Below, one piece after another: positions 16,176 through 24,863 of a stretch of DNA of 64,000 nucleotides; within the stretch, counting starts at the first letter, position 1, and the number at the start of each line of letters is the position of its first letter. The notes beneath the pieces are model-generated. The model saw nothing but the letters and a program-made list of their open reading frames with translations, did not search any database and was not told where the DNA came from. This DNA comes from LMUY01 sp965276785. GTDB lineage: Bacteria > Pseudomonadota > Alphaproteobacteria > Acetobacterales > Acetobacteraceae. A program made the position numbers and the translations under genes. The stretch covers positions 1,240,001 to 1,304,000 of the forward strand of contig OZ255629.1 in assembly GCA_965276785.1 (NCBI GenBank), written 5' to 3'.

Positions 16176-17696
16176 TTAGAAGAAGCCCATTGCCTTGGGG
16201 CTGTAGCTGACCAGCATGTTCTTGGTCTGCTGGTAGTGGTCCAGCATCATGCGATGGTTTTCCCGCCCGATGCCCGACGCCTTGTAGCCGCCGAACGCCG
16301 CATGCGCCGGGTAGAGGTGGTAGCAGTTGGTCCACACCCGGCCGGCCTGCACGGCACGGCCGAAGCGATAGGCGCGGTTGCCGTCACGAGACCATACGCC
16401 GGCACCCAAGCCATACAGCGTGTCGTTGGCGATGCTGAGCGCCTCCTCGTCGTCCTTGAACTTGGTCACCGACACGACGGGGCCGAAAATCTCCTCCTGG
16501 AACACCCGCATCTTGTTGTGGCCCTCCAGCACGGTGGGTTGCACGTAGAAGCCGCCTTCCAGGTCGCCGCCGAGACGGGCGCGTTCGCCCCCGGTCAGCG
16601 CCTTGGCGCCTTCTTGCCGGCCAATATCGAAGTAAGAGAGGATCTTCTCCAGCTGGTCGTTGGAGGCCTGGGCGCCGACCATCGTGGTCATGTCCAGCGG
16701 GTTGCCCTGCACGATCTTGCGCACCCGGGCGACCGCCTTTTCCATGAACCGGTCGTAGATGCTCTCGTGCACCAGCGCGCGGCTCGGGCAGGTGCAGACC
16801 TCGCCCTGGTTGAGCGCGAACATGGTGAAGCCTTCGAGCGCCTTGTCGAGGAAATCGTCGTCCTCGGCCATTACGTCCTTGAAGAAGATGTTCGGCGACT
16901 TGCCGCCTAGCTCCAAGGTGACGGGGATGATGTTCTCCGAGGCGTATTGCATGATCAGCCGGCCGGTCGTGGTCTCGCCGGTGAAGGCGACCTTGGCCAC
17001 GCGCTTGGATTGCGCCAGCGGCTTGCCGGCCTCCACGCCGAAGCCTTGCACCACGTTGACGACGCCGGGCGGCAGGATGTCGGCGATCATGTCCATCAGC
17101 ACGGCAATGCTCATCGGCGTTTGCTCGGCTGGCTTGAGCACGACGCAGTTGCCAGCGGCCAGGGCAGGCGCCAGCTTCCAAATTGCCATCAGCAGCGGGA
17201 AGTTCCAGGGAATGATCTGCGCCACCACGCCCAGCGGCTCGTGGAAGTGATAGGCCACGGTGTCATGGTCGATCTCGCTGATGCCGCCTTCCTGCGCGCG
17301 GATGCAGCCGGCGAAGTAGCGGAAATGGTCGATCGCCAAAGGCAGGTCGGCCAGCGTGGTCTCGCGGATTGGCTTGCCGTTGTCGATCGCCTCCACCAGG
17401 GCCAGCGTGGACAGGCGGCTCTCGATGCGGTCGGCAATCTTGTTCAGCAGGTTGGACCGCTGCATTGGCGAGGTCCGTCCCCAGGCCTCGCGGGCCGCGT
17501 GGGCTGCGTCCAGCGCCAGCTCCACATCCTCGGCGGTCGAGCGGGCGACGGTGCAGATCACCCGGCCGTCGATCGGCGAGGGATTGTCGAACTGCTGGCC
17601 CCGCACCGCCGGCACCCATTTGCCGCCGATCCAGTTGTCGTAATGCGAACGGATCGCAATTTCTTTGGCGACGTCGCTGAGGACTTTATCGACCAT
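16176..17696 (-). CDS. NAD-dependent (acet)aldehyde dehydrogenase
   Basis: A 506-residue ALDH-superfamily enzyme of the ExaC/AldB type, which oxidises acetaldehyde and similar aldehydes to acids. Motifs: IIPWNFPLLM and KPAEQTPMS (NAD site), VTLELGGKSPNIFF with the general-base Glu, and NQGEVCTCPSR with the catalytic cysteine. The PAHAAFGGYKASGIGRE end is typical. It is the first gene of a two-gene unit with DUF779. No sigma-54-type promoter is seen in the 250-base upstream gap, so I can say nothing on its control. Confidence 0.93.
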   Translation of the reverse strand: MVDKVLSDVAKEIAIRSHYDNWIGGKWVPAVRGQQFDNPSPIDGRVICTVARSTAEDVELALDAAHAAREAWGRTSPMQRSNLLNKIADRIESRLSTLALVEAIDNGKPIRETTLADLPLAIDHFRYFAGCIRAQEGGISEIDHDTVAYHFHEPLGVVAQIIPWNFPLLMAIWKLAPALAAGNCVVLKPAEQTPMSIAVLMDMIADILPPGVVNVVQGFGVEAGKPLAQSKRVAKVAFTGETTTGRLIMQYASENIIPVTLELGGKSPNIFFKDVMAEDDDFLDKALEGFTMFALNQGEVCTCPSRALVHESIYDRFMEKAVARVRKIVQGNPLDMTTMVGAQASNDQLEKILSYFDIGRQEGAKALTGGERARLGGDLEGGFYVQPTVLEGHNKMRVFQEEIFGPVVSVTKFKDDEEALSIANDTLYGLGAGVWSRDGNRAYRFGRAVQAGRVWTNCYHLYPAHAAFGGYKASGIGRENHRMMLDHYQQTKNMLVSYSPKAMGFF

Positions 17697-17950
17697 GGTT
17701 GTCTCCCTGAGGTCTTGCTATCGCTTGGATGTTTTGGCCCGGACGACTCTGGGCTTTGTCTTTATTTCCGGCCGGAACCCAGGCTTAGCACGCCAGTGCA
17801 CTTCCGCTCAACGACCTCGCGACCCGGCGACGGCTCGGCGCAAGCTGAGCGTTCAAACCAGCCGCTCACAACTTCGTTGACCCAAGGCACGGACATGCAC
17901 CCGGCGACGGGTTGGGATCAGGCGAGCGCCATGGGTGTGGGTAGAGCGGG

Positions 17951-19513
17951 ATGAGCGCGGCCGAGGACGATTGGCGGCCGCGCGCAAACCCGTGGCTTAT
18001 TGCTCTTGCGGTGACCATGGCGGCGTTCATGGAGGTGCTGGACACCACCATCGTCAACGTCAGCCTGCCGCATATCGCCGGCAGCGTCTCTTCCTCCTAC
18101 GACGACGCCACCTGGACGCTGACCTCCTACCTGGTGGCCAACGGCATTGTGCTGCCGATCTCGGGCTCGCTCGGCCGCGTGCTAGGCCGCAAGCGCTACT
18201 TCTTGATCTGCATCATCAGCTTCACCGTCTTGTCCTTTATGTGCGGCATCGCCGACAACTTGCCCGAGCTGATCATCTTCCGCCTGCTGCAAGGCTTCTT
18301 CGGCGGCGGGCTGCAGCCAAACCAGCAATCCATTATTCTCGACACGTTTGAGCCGTCGCAGCGCGGCCGGGCGTTTTCCGTGGTTGCGGTGGCCACGATC
18401 TTCGCCCCCGTCATTGGCCCGACCCTGGGGGGCTGGCTGACCGATACCTACTCGTGGCGATGGATTTTCTTCATCAACGTGCCCGTCGGCATCCTCACCA
18501 CGTTCGCCGTCGCCGCCCTGGTTGAGGATCCACCTTGGGTGAAGCGCGACCGGGAAAGCTGGATCGATCTCGATTGGGTGGGGATCGGGCTGATCACGAT
18601 TGGCTTCGGCTGCCTGCAGGTGATGATGGACCGCGGCGAGGACGAAGATTGGTTTGGGTCGCCGTTCATCCGGCTGATGGCGGTCGGCGCGTTCGTGGGG
18701 CTGACCTGCGCTGTGGGCTGGTTGCTGACCGCCAAGCGCCCGGTGCTGAGCCTGGCTCCATTCCGGGATCGCAATTTCGCCGTGGGCTCCGTCGTGGTGG
18801 TGGCGATGTTCTCGGTGCTGTATTCGAGCGCGGTGCTGATCCCGCAATTGGCGCAGACCCAGCTTGGCTACAACGCCACTTGGGCCGGCCTGATCCTGTC
18901 CCCTGGCGGGCTCGTGATCTTGCCGCTGATACCGCTGGTGGGTTGGCTGTTGCCGCGGGTGGAGACCCGGCTGGTGATCGCGTTCGGTTTCCTCTCCCTT
19001 GGAGGCGCGCTCGTCTACGCCACACGGCTCACGCCCGACCTGTCATTTTTCCATCTGGCGACGTTGCGACTGACGCAGACCTTCGGCTTGGCCTTCCTGT
19101 TCGTGCCCAACAGCACCATCACCTACTCAACCTTGCCGCGCTCGCTCAACACAGACGGCAGCTCGCTCTACGTCATGTTCCGCAACGTGGCGATTTCGCT
19201 GGCGACGGCCGACATTGCCCAGCAAACGCAGGTGCACCGCGCCTATCTCTCCCGCTGGCTGAACCCGTTCAACCCGAACTACACGCAGTTGCTGAGCACC
19301 ATGGAGCAGACGCTGCGTACGCAGGGCTTTGCCGCCAACACGCTGTCCTCGACCGCGCAAGGGCTGATGAACCAGACGCTGACCGGGCAGGCCTCCATCC
19401 TGGCCTATCAGGACATCTTCACCATCACCGCGGCGGCGTCGTTCTGCATGGTGCCGGTGGTGTTTTTGTTCAAAGGCGGCAAAAGCCGCCGCGGCGGGGC
19501 GCCGGCGCATTGA
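17951..19513 (+). CDS. DHA2-family MFS drug exporter (EmrB/QacA type)
   Basis: A 520-residue inner-membrane transporter with about 14 hydrophobic segments. The first helix region MAAFMEVLDTTIVNVSLPHIAG and the motif GRVLGRKRYFLI (motif A) place it in the drug:proton antiporter DHA2 group; motif C appears as VIGPTLGGWLTDTYSWRWIFFINVPVG. Such proteins usually act with an EmrA-like membrane-fusion partner, but none lies beside it here. The substrate is unknown. A hairpin-forming GGCGGCAAAAGCCGCC near the end is within the coding region. It runs on the same strand as the GST gene. Confidence 0.92.
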   Translation: MSAAEDDWRPRANPWLIALAVTMAAFMEVLDTTIVNVSLPHIAGSVSSSYDDATWTLTSYLVANGIVLPISGSLGRVLGRKRYFLICIISFTVLSFMCGIADNLPELIIFRLLQGFFGGGLQPNQQSIILDTFEPSQRGRAFSVVAVATIFAPVIGPTLGGWLTDTYSWRWIFFINVPVGILTTFAVAALVEDPPWVKRDRESWIDLDWVGIGLITIGFGCLQVMMDRGEDEDWFGSPFIRLMAVGAFVGLTCAVGWLLTAKRPVLSLAPFRDRNFAVGSVVVVAMFSVLYSSAVLIPQLAQTQLGYNATWAGLILSPGGLVILPLIPLVGWLLPRVETRLVIAFGFLSLGGALVYATRLTPDLSFFHLATLRLTQTFGLAFLFVPNSTITYSTLPRSLNTDGSSLYVMFRNVAISLATADIAQQTQVHRAYLSRWLNPFNPNYTQLLSTMEQTLRTQGFAANTLSSTAQGLMNQTLTGQASILAYQDIFTITAAASFCMVPVVFLFKGGKSRRGGAPAH

Positions 19514-19569
19514 ACGCCCCAGGGTCGGTGATTGGCGCGGATCAGCCAGCGGTGTCATAACGCCGCGCC

Positions 19570-20238
19570 ATGCGACTGCTCTACCACCTGCCGCTGTCTC
19601 CCTACGCCCGCAAAGTGCGGCTCGCCTTGGCCGAGAAGCGGCTCGGCTTTGAGTTGCGGGTTGAGAAGCCGTGGGATCGCCGGCCGGCCTATCTGGAGCT
19701 CAATCCCTCGGGCTCCATCCCGACGCTGGTGGAGGAGAACGGGTTGGCGGTGCCCGACTCGAGCGTGATTTGCGAGTATCTCGACGAAGCCTATCCGGAC
19801 ACACCATTGCTGGGCCACACGCTGGCGGAGCGGGTTGAGGTTCGGCGCTTGGTCGCGTGGCTGGATGGCAAGTTCGCCCAGGAAGTCACCCGCAACCTCT
19901 ACGGGGAGAAGGTGATCAAGCGGCTGGGCGGGGCAGGGCACCCGGACGCGGGGGCGCTACGCGTGGGTTTTCTCAACCTCAAAAGCCATCTCGCCTATGT
20001 CGGCTGGCTGGCGGAAACCCGGAAATGGCTGGGAGGGAACGCGATGTCGCTGGCCGATCTCGCCGCGGCCGGGCACCTCTCCACGCTGGATTTTCTCGGC
20101 GACGTTGACTGGAGTGCCGTGCCGGCCGCGCGGGATTGGTATGCCCGCATGAAGTCGCGGCCTTCGTTCCGCCCGTTATTGGCCGACCGTATGATCGGCA
20201 TGAGCCCGCCGCCGCATTACGCGGACCTCGACTTCTAG
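19570..20238 (+). CDS. Glutathione S-transferase family protein
   Basis: A 222-residue cytosolic GST. The N-terminal thioredoxin-like domain has LPLSPYARKVRLALAEK (glutathione site region), LNPSGSIPTLVEENG with the conserved cis-Pro, and PDSSVICEYLDE, where the Glu/Asp-Ser pair binds the glutamyl end of glutathione. The C-terminal helical domain contains MSLADLAAAGHLSTLD, with the N-capping Asp. Substrate unknown. It lies 56 bases after the MFS exporter, so both could serve detoxification, but that is inference only. Confidence 0.88.
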   Translation: MRLLYHLPLSPYARKVRLALAEKRLGFELRVEKPWDRRPAYLELNPSGSIPTLVEENGLAVPDSSVICEYLDEAYPDTPLLGHTLAERVEVRRLVAWLDGKFAQEVTRNLYGEKVIKRLGGAGHPDAGALRVGFLNLKSHLAYVGWLAETRKWLGGNAMSLADLAAAGHLSTLDFLGDVDWSAVPAARDWYARMKSRPSFRPLLADRMIGMSPPPHYADLDF

Positions 20239-20244
20239 GCGGGT

Positions 20245-20649
20245 TCAGCCTGCCAGCATCTGCTTGACGGCAGCGCACATGTCGGACGGAGAGTAGGGTT
20301 TGGCGAGGTACATGTTGCGTGTACCCGGCACGTGGCCATCGGCGTTGTCGGGCGCGCCCGTCATGAAAATAACCGCCAGTTCGGGCCGCGTCTCGCGGGC
20401 GCGCCGGGCGACGGCGTGGCCATCGAGCCCGCCGGGCAACTGGATGTCGGTCAGCAGCAAGGAGATCGAGGGGTCGGATTGCATCAGGGCCAGCGCGTCG
20501 GGCCCGTTCTCCGATTCTAGCACATCGTACCCCTCATCCATCAGCACCTCCAACAAGGTGAGGCGGATGAGGAACTCGTCTTCTACAATAAGGATTTTTG
20601 GGCGCGGCATGGCAATCGCCGGAGTAGGCAATGGTGTGTTTTCCGACAT
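20245..20649 (-). CDS. Single-domain response regulator
   Basis: A 134-residue CheY-like receiver without an output domain. It has the acidic pair in ILIVEDEFLIRLTLLEVL, the phosphoacceptor Asp in LLLTDIQLPGGLDG, the switch Thr in IFMTGAPDN and the conserved Lys in MYLAKPYSP. The IQLPGGLDGHAVARRAR sequence is typical of receivers working with HWE/HisKA_2 kinases of alphaproteobacteria. No kinase gene is in the window. It converges on the GST gene, with only 6 bases between the two stops. Confidence 0.88.
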   Translation of the reverse strand: MSENTPLPTPAIAMPRPKILIVEDEFLIRLTLLEVLMDEGYDVLESENGPDALALMQSDPSISLLLTDIQLPGGLDGHAVARRARETRPELAVIFMTGAPDNADGHVPGTRNMYLAKPYSPSDMCAAVKQMLAG

Positions 20650-20790
20650 GGCTCGCTAACGCCTCCAACCCCCGTCCGTTTCGCACCCGTGTCCGGCGCT
20701 CCCTTGGGCGGCATCATGCCGCATGCGGCTTTCCGTCGCATCACCATTTTGTGACGAAAACGGCAGGGCGTGCCGCAGCCGCGAGGGTGG

Positions 20791-22707
20791 TCAGATCTCG
20801 ACGATGCGGCCGATCTCGACCACGCCGCTGCGAGGCAGGCGCACGAAGCTGGCCACGCTCGGCACGTTGCGCAGCATGAAGGCGTAGAGCCGCTCCTGCC
20901 ACAGCGGCAAGGCAGGCCCGAGGGTGCGGTGCACCACCGACTCGTGGCCGACGTAGTATGTGACATCCGACAGCGGCAGAGTGCAGCCGCAGGACCGGGC
21001 CATTTCCAGCAAAGCCGGAAGGTCCGGCCGCTCCATGAAGCCGTAGCGGCCAACCAGCCGCCAGAAGTCCGGCGCGAGCTGGGTGAGCTGCACCCGGTTG
21101 GCCCGGTCTACGTAGGGGATCGACTGGGTCGCGCAGGTGACAGCGATCAGGTGCTGGTGCAGCGCCCGGTTGTGCTTGACGTGCCACAGCATCACGGGCG
21201 GGGTGTCCTGCATGGCGCGGGTGAGAAACACGGCGGTGCCGGGCACGCGGGGCACGCCGCGGGCGGCAATCTGCTGCAGGAATTGGTCGATCGGTTTGGT
21301 GCGCTCGCGCAACACGGCGGCGACCGCCATGTTGCCGCGGTGCCAAATCGCCATGACGCCCCAGACCAAGGCTGCCAGCAGGAGCGGCACCCAGCCGCCC
21401 TGCAGGATCTTCATGCTGTTCGACAGCACGAAGCTGGCATCCACCACGGCGAAGAAGCCTGCCACAGCCCCGGCAAGCGGCCGGCTCCAATGCCAAATCT
21501 CGCGCATGGCGATAAACAGCAGCACCGTCGTCAGCAGCATGGTGAGCGACACCGCAATGCCGTAGGCCGCGGCGAGGTTGTCGGATTTGCGAAACGCCAG
21601 AGCCAAGCCGACCGTCACCAGCATCAGTAGCCAGTTCACCGTGCCCACGTAGATCTGGCCGTAGCCTTGCCGCGAGGTCTGGGTGATGCGCAAGCGAGGG
21701 AACCAGCCGAGCTGGATCGCCTGCCGGGTCATGGAGAAGGCGCCGGTGATGATGGCTTGGCTGGCGATGATGGTCGCCACCGTCGCCAGCAGGATCAGCG
21801 GCAGCAGCAGCGGCGCCGGGCAAAGCTGGTAGAAGATGTTGTCGGCAATCGGGCCGCCCGCCAGCAGCAGGCCGGTCTGCCCGGCGTAGTTCAGCACCAA
21901 GGCCGGCAGCACCAGGACGAACCAGGCCATCCGGATCGGCCGCGCGCCAACATGGCCCATGTCGGCATAGAGCGCCTCGGCCCCGGTGACGCAGAGGAAC
22001 ACGCCGCCGAGCAACAGGAACCCGGTGCTGCCGCCCGAGACCAGGGCATGGAGGGCGTAGCGCGGGTCCAGCCCGGCGAGCACGGCGGGGTGCTGCGCGA
22101 TGCCGTAAAGGCCGAGCAAGCCGATGACGATGAACCACAGCGTCATCACCGGGCCGAACAGCTTGCCGATGCGCGCGGTGCCGAGCGGCTGGATGGCGAA
22201 CAGCGCCAGCAGCACGGCGACCGTCACGGGCAGCACGTAGGGTGTGACGGCTGGGGTGGCGAGTTTGAGGCCTTCCAGCGCGGAGAGCACCGAGATGGCG
22301 GGGGTGATGGCGCCGTCGCCATAGATCAGCGCCGCCCCGAACAGGCCGACCGCCACGATCACCGGGCGCTTGGCCTGCTTCACGCCGAGCAGGGACATCA
22401 GCGCCAGGATGCCGCCTTCACCGTCATTGTTCACGCGCATGACGCAGACGACGTATTTCAGGCACACGACGATGATCAGAGTCCAGACCAGTAGCGAGAG
22501 CAGACCGAGCGCCAATGGCGCGTTTGGGCGGCCGCCGGCGAGTTCGACCACGGTCTTGAGGGTGTAGAGCGGGCTGGTGCCGATATCGCCGAACACAATG
22601 CCCAGCGCGGTGAGAGTCAGCGCGGCGGAGAAGCCGCCGCGGGTGGGCGTTGCGGGCGCGGGCGGCGCGAGGGCGGCCACGTCTACACTGGGCGTGCTGC
22701 TTGGCAT
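20791..22707 (-). CDS. kup: Low-affinity potassium transporter Kup
   Basis: A 638-residue KUP/HAK-type K+ uptake protein (K+/H+ symport, inner membrane). The first helix has LTALGIVFGDIGTSPLYTLKT, followed by the characteristic VNNDGEGGILALMSLL, IYGDGAITPAISVLSALEG, FGPVMTLWF and ADMGHVGARPIRMAWF. A C-terminal cytoplasmic domain (VFLTRAMQDTPPVML and YYVGHESVV) completes the protein. I use the ATG at 22707 (MPSSTPSVDVA); the much longer frame upstream is a shadow of the divergent flavoprotein gene. Length fits the family. Confidence 0.95.
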   Translation of the reverse strand: MPSSTPSVDVAALAPPAPATPTRGGFSAALTLTALGIVFGDIGTSPLYTLKTVVELAGGRPNAPLALGLLSLLVWTLIIVVCLKYVVCVMRVNNDGEGGILALMSLLGVKQAKRPVIVAVGLFGAALIYGDGAITPAISVLSALEGLKLATPAVTPYVLPVTVAVLLALFAIQPLGTARIGKLFGPVMTLWFIVIGLLGLYGIAQHPAVLAGLDPRYALHALVSGGSTGFLLLGGVFLCVTGAEALYADMGHVGARPIRMAWFVLVLPALVLNYAGQTGLLLAGGPIADNIFYQLCPAPLLLPLILLATVATIIASQAIITGAFSMTRQAIQLGWFPRLRITQTSRQGYGQIYVGTVNWLLMLVTVGLALAFRKSDNLAAAYGIAVSLTMLLTTVLLFIAMREIWHWSRPLAGAVAGFFAVVDASFVLSNSMKILQGGWVPLLLAALVWGVMAIWHRGNMAVAAVLRERTKPIDQFLQQIAARGVPRVPGTAVFLTRAMQDTPPVMLWHVKHNRALHQHLIAVTCATQSIPYVDRANRVQLTQLAPDFWRLVGRYGFMERPDLPALLEMARSCGCTLPLSDVTYYVGHESVVHRTLGPALPLWQERLYAFMLRNVPSVASFVRLPRSGVVEIGRIVEI

Positions 22708-22827
22708 GCGGGGTCTCGTGGCTGGGTGGGGTAGGAGCTGCAGCATACCCCTAGCCAGGTCGTTGGTTTGGATGCAAGGCGAGCCTTCGGTAAGGTGGGG
22801 CTGCTCTCGTGCCGAGGAGCCGAGCCG

Positions 22828-23448
22828 ATGCAGGATATGCGAAGCCTTACCACCCCAGCGACGATCCGCGCTCACTACGGCGAGCCGAGCGCTCGCGCAC
22901 TGGGCAAGCAGTTGAGCCAACTGGATTGCCATGCGCGTGCTTTTATCGCCCTGTCCCCCTTCCTGGTCATCGCGTCCTCCGATGCCGATGGCCGTGGCGA
23001 CGCCACCCCGCGTGGCGATAGGCCGGGGTTTGTCGCGGTGCTGGATGACACCCGCCTGCTTATCCCAGATCGCCCTGGCAACAAGCGTGTCGATACCATG
23101 CTTAACGTGGCGCAGAACCCGGGCGTCGGGCTGCTGTTTTTGGTGCCAGGCATTGACGAGAGCCTGCGGGTCAACGGCAATGCCCAGTTCACAGCCGATG
23201 CTGCGCTGCTCGCACCGGAGTCGGTCGCGGGCAAGGCGCCGCTTGCTGGCCTGCTCGTCGACGTAGAGGAGGTGTTCTTTCACTGCGGCAAGGCGCTGGT
23301 CCGGTCTCGGCTTTGGGATGCTGGAACCAAGGTGGAGCGCTCAACTTTCCCGACGTTCGGCCGGATTCTGGCCGATCAGATCGCCGGGACAGACGTGGGC
23401 GAAAGCGAGCGGTCGATTGAAGAGGGATACCGCACCAAGCTTTACTAG
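22828..23448 (+). CDS. PPOX-family FMN-binding flavoprotein
   Basis: A 206-residue protein of the pyridoxamine-5'-phosphate-oxidase-like split-barrel fold, resembling the MSMEG_1061 subfamily. Visible marks are FLVIASSDADGRGDATPRGDRPGFV near residue 45, LLIPDRPGNKRVDTMLNVAQNPGVGLLFLVPG, and LRVNGNAQFT. The C-terminal FHCGKALVRSRLW resembles the FMN/substrate edge of this family. It probably reduces or oxidises a small molecule with FMN or F420; the substrate is unknown. I start at ATG 22828, since the upstream frame lacks family similarity. Confidence 0.87.
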   Translation: MQDMRSLTTPATIRAHYGEPSARALGKQLSQLDCHARAFIALSPFLVIASSDADGRGDATPRGDRPGFVAVLDDTRLLIPDRPGNKRVDTMLNVAQNPGVGLLFLVPGIDESLRVNGNAQFTADAALLAPESVAGKAPLAGLLVDVEEVFFHCGKALVRSRLWDAGTKVERSTFPTFGRILADQIAGTDVGESERSIEEGYRTKLY

Positions 23449-23490
23449 GCCGCGGCGGCATGGAGCTCTAAGCGGGCTGCACTGATACCA

Positions 23491-23508
23491 CCCGCATCGA
23501 GATGCGGG
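23491..23508. repeat. CCCGCATC palindrome (family C), copy 1
   Basis: CCCGCATC-GA-GATGCGGG, a perfect 8-bp palindromic stem, followed by TTACGAC. Related copies lie at 24131, 31630 and 50008. It lies in the gap after the flavoprotein gene. Confidence 0.8.
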
Positions 23509-23599
23509 TTACGACTGTCACTCTACGGCTTCCTACCCCCGACTCTGGACCCCACTGGACCCGGACCTTTCTGCTCGAATAGATGTGCTACAAGTCCGT

Positions 23600-24112
23600 A
23601 TGAGAACGATCGCTGTTAGACCCGTCACACGATCAGACGCGGCCGAGTTGATCGAGGCTAACATCGACGGGCGTGATTATCACGCACCCTGGGTAAGCCC
23701 TTTCACGGATATGGCAGGCTTCGAAAGCTGGTTTGGCCAACTCGAAACGGGGTCGAATTGCAGTCTCGTCGCTCGGGAAGCGTCTTTTGGGAGCGTCGTC
23801 GGTGTCGTGAACATCAGCCAGATCGTTTGGGGCGTATTTCGAAGCGCTTATCTCGGATTTTATGGAACGGTCGCGCATTCACGACAGGGCCTGATGACGC
23901 AGGCTCTTCGCCTCAGTATAGCCTATGCCTTTGGCGAAATAGGCCTGCACCGGCTGGAGGCGAACATCCAACCTGCAAATGCGGCGTCAATCGCGCTCGT
24001 GCGACGCGTCGGCTTTCGGAAGGAGGGTTTTTCACCTCGCTATCTGAAGATTGGCGGAGTGTGGTGCGACCACGAACGATGGGCATTGCTTGCGGACGCT
24101 GCAGAAGGCTAG
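23600..24112 (+). CDS. GNAT acetyltransferase, RimJ/RimL type
   Basis: A 170-residue acetyl-CoA-dependent N-acetyltransferase. It begins IAVRPVTRSDAAELIEAN, has YLGFYGTVAHSRQGLMTQALRLSIAYAF where the acetyl-CoA loop is expected (a degenerate RxxGxG), and ends with the RimJ/L hallmark LHRLEANIQPANAASIALVRRVGFRKEGF. The substrate may be a ribosomal protein or a small molecule. The start is ATG 23600; a GTG at 23585 extends it by 5 residues. Family C repeats lie on both sides, so it could have been gained with its flanks, but this is speculation. Confidence 0.88.
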   Translation: MRTIAVRPVTRSDAAELIEANIDGRDYHAPWVSPFTDMAGFESWFGQLETGSNCSLVAREASFGSVVGVVNISQIVWGVFRSAYLGFYGTVAHSRQGLMTQALRLSIAYAFGEIGLHRLEANIQPANAASIALVRRVGFRKEGFSPRYLKIGGVWCDHERWALLADAAEG

Positions 24113-24130
24113 GCGGCTGGCATAGATGGC

Positions 24131-24236
24131 GCCCGCATCAAGATGCGGGCTACGAGTCAGGATGAAGAAATGCGAGGGCGTTTGAAACCTGCCGCGGTGC
24201 AACGACAGAGTCGGATTGCACCCGCCCTACGACAAA
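24131..24236. repeat. Family C palindrome (copy 2) followed by a decayed family D element
   Basis: GCCCGCATCAAGATGCGGGC with CTACGAGTCAGG at 24131-24162, then GAAACCTGCCGCGGTGCAAC and TTGCACCCGCCCTACGAC at 24183-24236. The second part is a mutated copy of the tandem hairpin at 15722. The block separates the acetyltransferase gene from leuD, which converge. Confidence 0.75.
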
Positions 24237-24251
24237 ACCGGAGAGTCGCCG

Positions 24252-24863
24252 CTAGATCGAGATGGCCGGCATCCAGGCGGGCTGGGTCGCCTCGAAGCGG
24301 TCGATCGCCTCCGAGCGCTGCAGGGTTTGGCCAATGTCATCGAGCCCGTTCAGCAGCAAGTGGCGGCGGAACGAGTCCACCTCGAACGGGATTTCCTCGC
24401 CGGAGGGGCGCACCACCACCTGCCGCTGCAAGTCCACCGTGAGCCTCGCATTGCCGCCAAGCTTGGCATCCTCCATCAGCGCGTCGCAGACCGGGCGGGG
24501 CAGGCAGATCGGCAGGATGCCGTTCTTGAAGCAGTTGTTGAAGAAGATGTCGGCGAAATCGGGCGCGATCACGCAGCGTATGCCGAAATCCAGCAGCGCC
24601 CAAGGGGCATGCTCACGCGACGAGCCGCAGCCGAAGTTCTCATGCGCGATGAGGATTTCGGCGCCGCGGTACGCCGGCTGGTTGAGCACGAACTCGGCTC
24701 GCTCGGCGCCGTCCGCGTCGTAGCGCAAGGTGTCGAACAGATGCACGCCCAACCCGGTGCGCTTGATGGTCTTGAGGAAGCGGGCCGGGATGATCTTGTC
24801 GGTGTCGACATTGGCCAGCGGCAAGGGCGCGGCCACGCCGGTCAGGCTGGTGAAGGGCTGCAT
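24252..24863 (-). CDS. leuD: 3-isopropylmalate dehydratase, small subunit
   Basis: Forms with LeuC the isomerase that converts 2- to 3-isopropylmalate in leucine synthesis. The 203-residue product has the swivel-domain marks: NVDTDKIIPARFLKT near residue 19, ILIAHENFGCGSSREHAPWAL, and FADIFFNNCFKNGILPI. The start ATG shares a base with the leuC stop (TAATG), so the two are translationally coupled. It ends the seven-gene minus-strand run from ffh. Confidence 0.96.
   Translation of the reverse strand: MQPFTSLTGVAAPLPLANVDTDKIIPARFLKTIKRTGLGVHLFDTLRYDADGAERAEFVLNQPAYRGAEILIAHENFGCGSSREHAPWALLDFGIRCVIAPDFADIFFNNCFKNGILPICLPRPVCDALMEDAKLGGNARLTVDLQRQVVVRPSGEEIPFEVDSFRRHLLLNGLDDIGQTLQRSEAIDRFEATQPAWMPAISI

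Noticed and set aside
17697..17950. Sigma-54 promoter upstream of the aldehyde dehydrogenase
   Set aside because: No TGGCAC-N5-TTGC pattern was found on the minus strand in this gap.
19475..19490. Hairpin GGCGGCAAAAGCCGCC near the end of the MFS gene
   Set aside because: It lies inside the coding sequence, 21 bases before the stop, without a T-run; coding repeats of Gly and Arg explain it.
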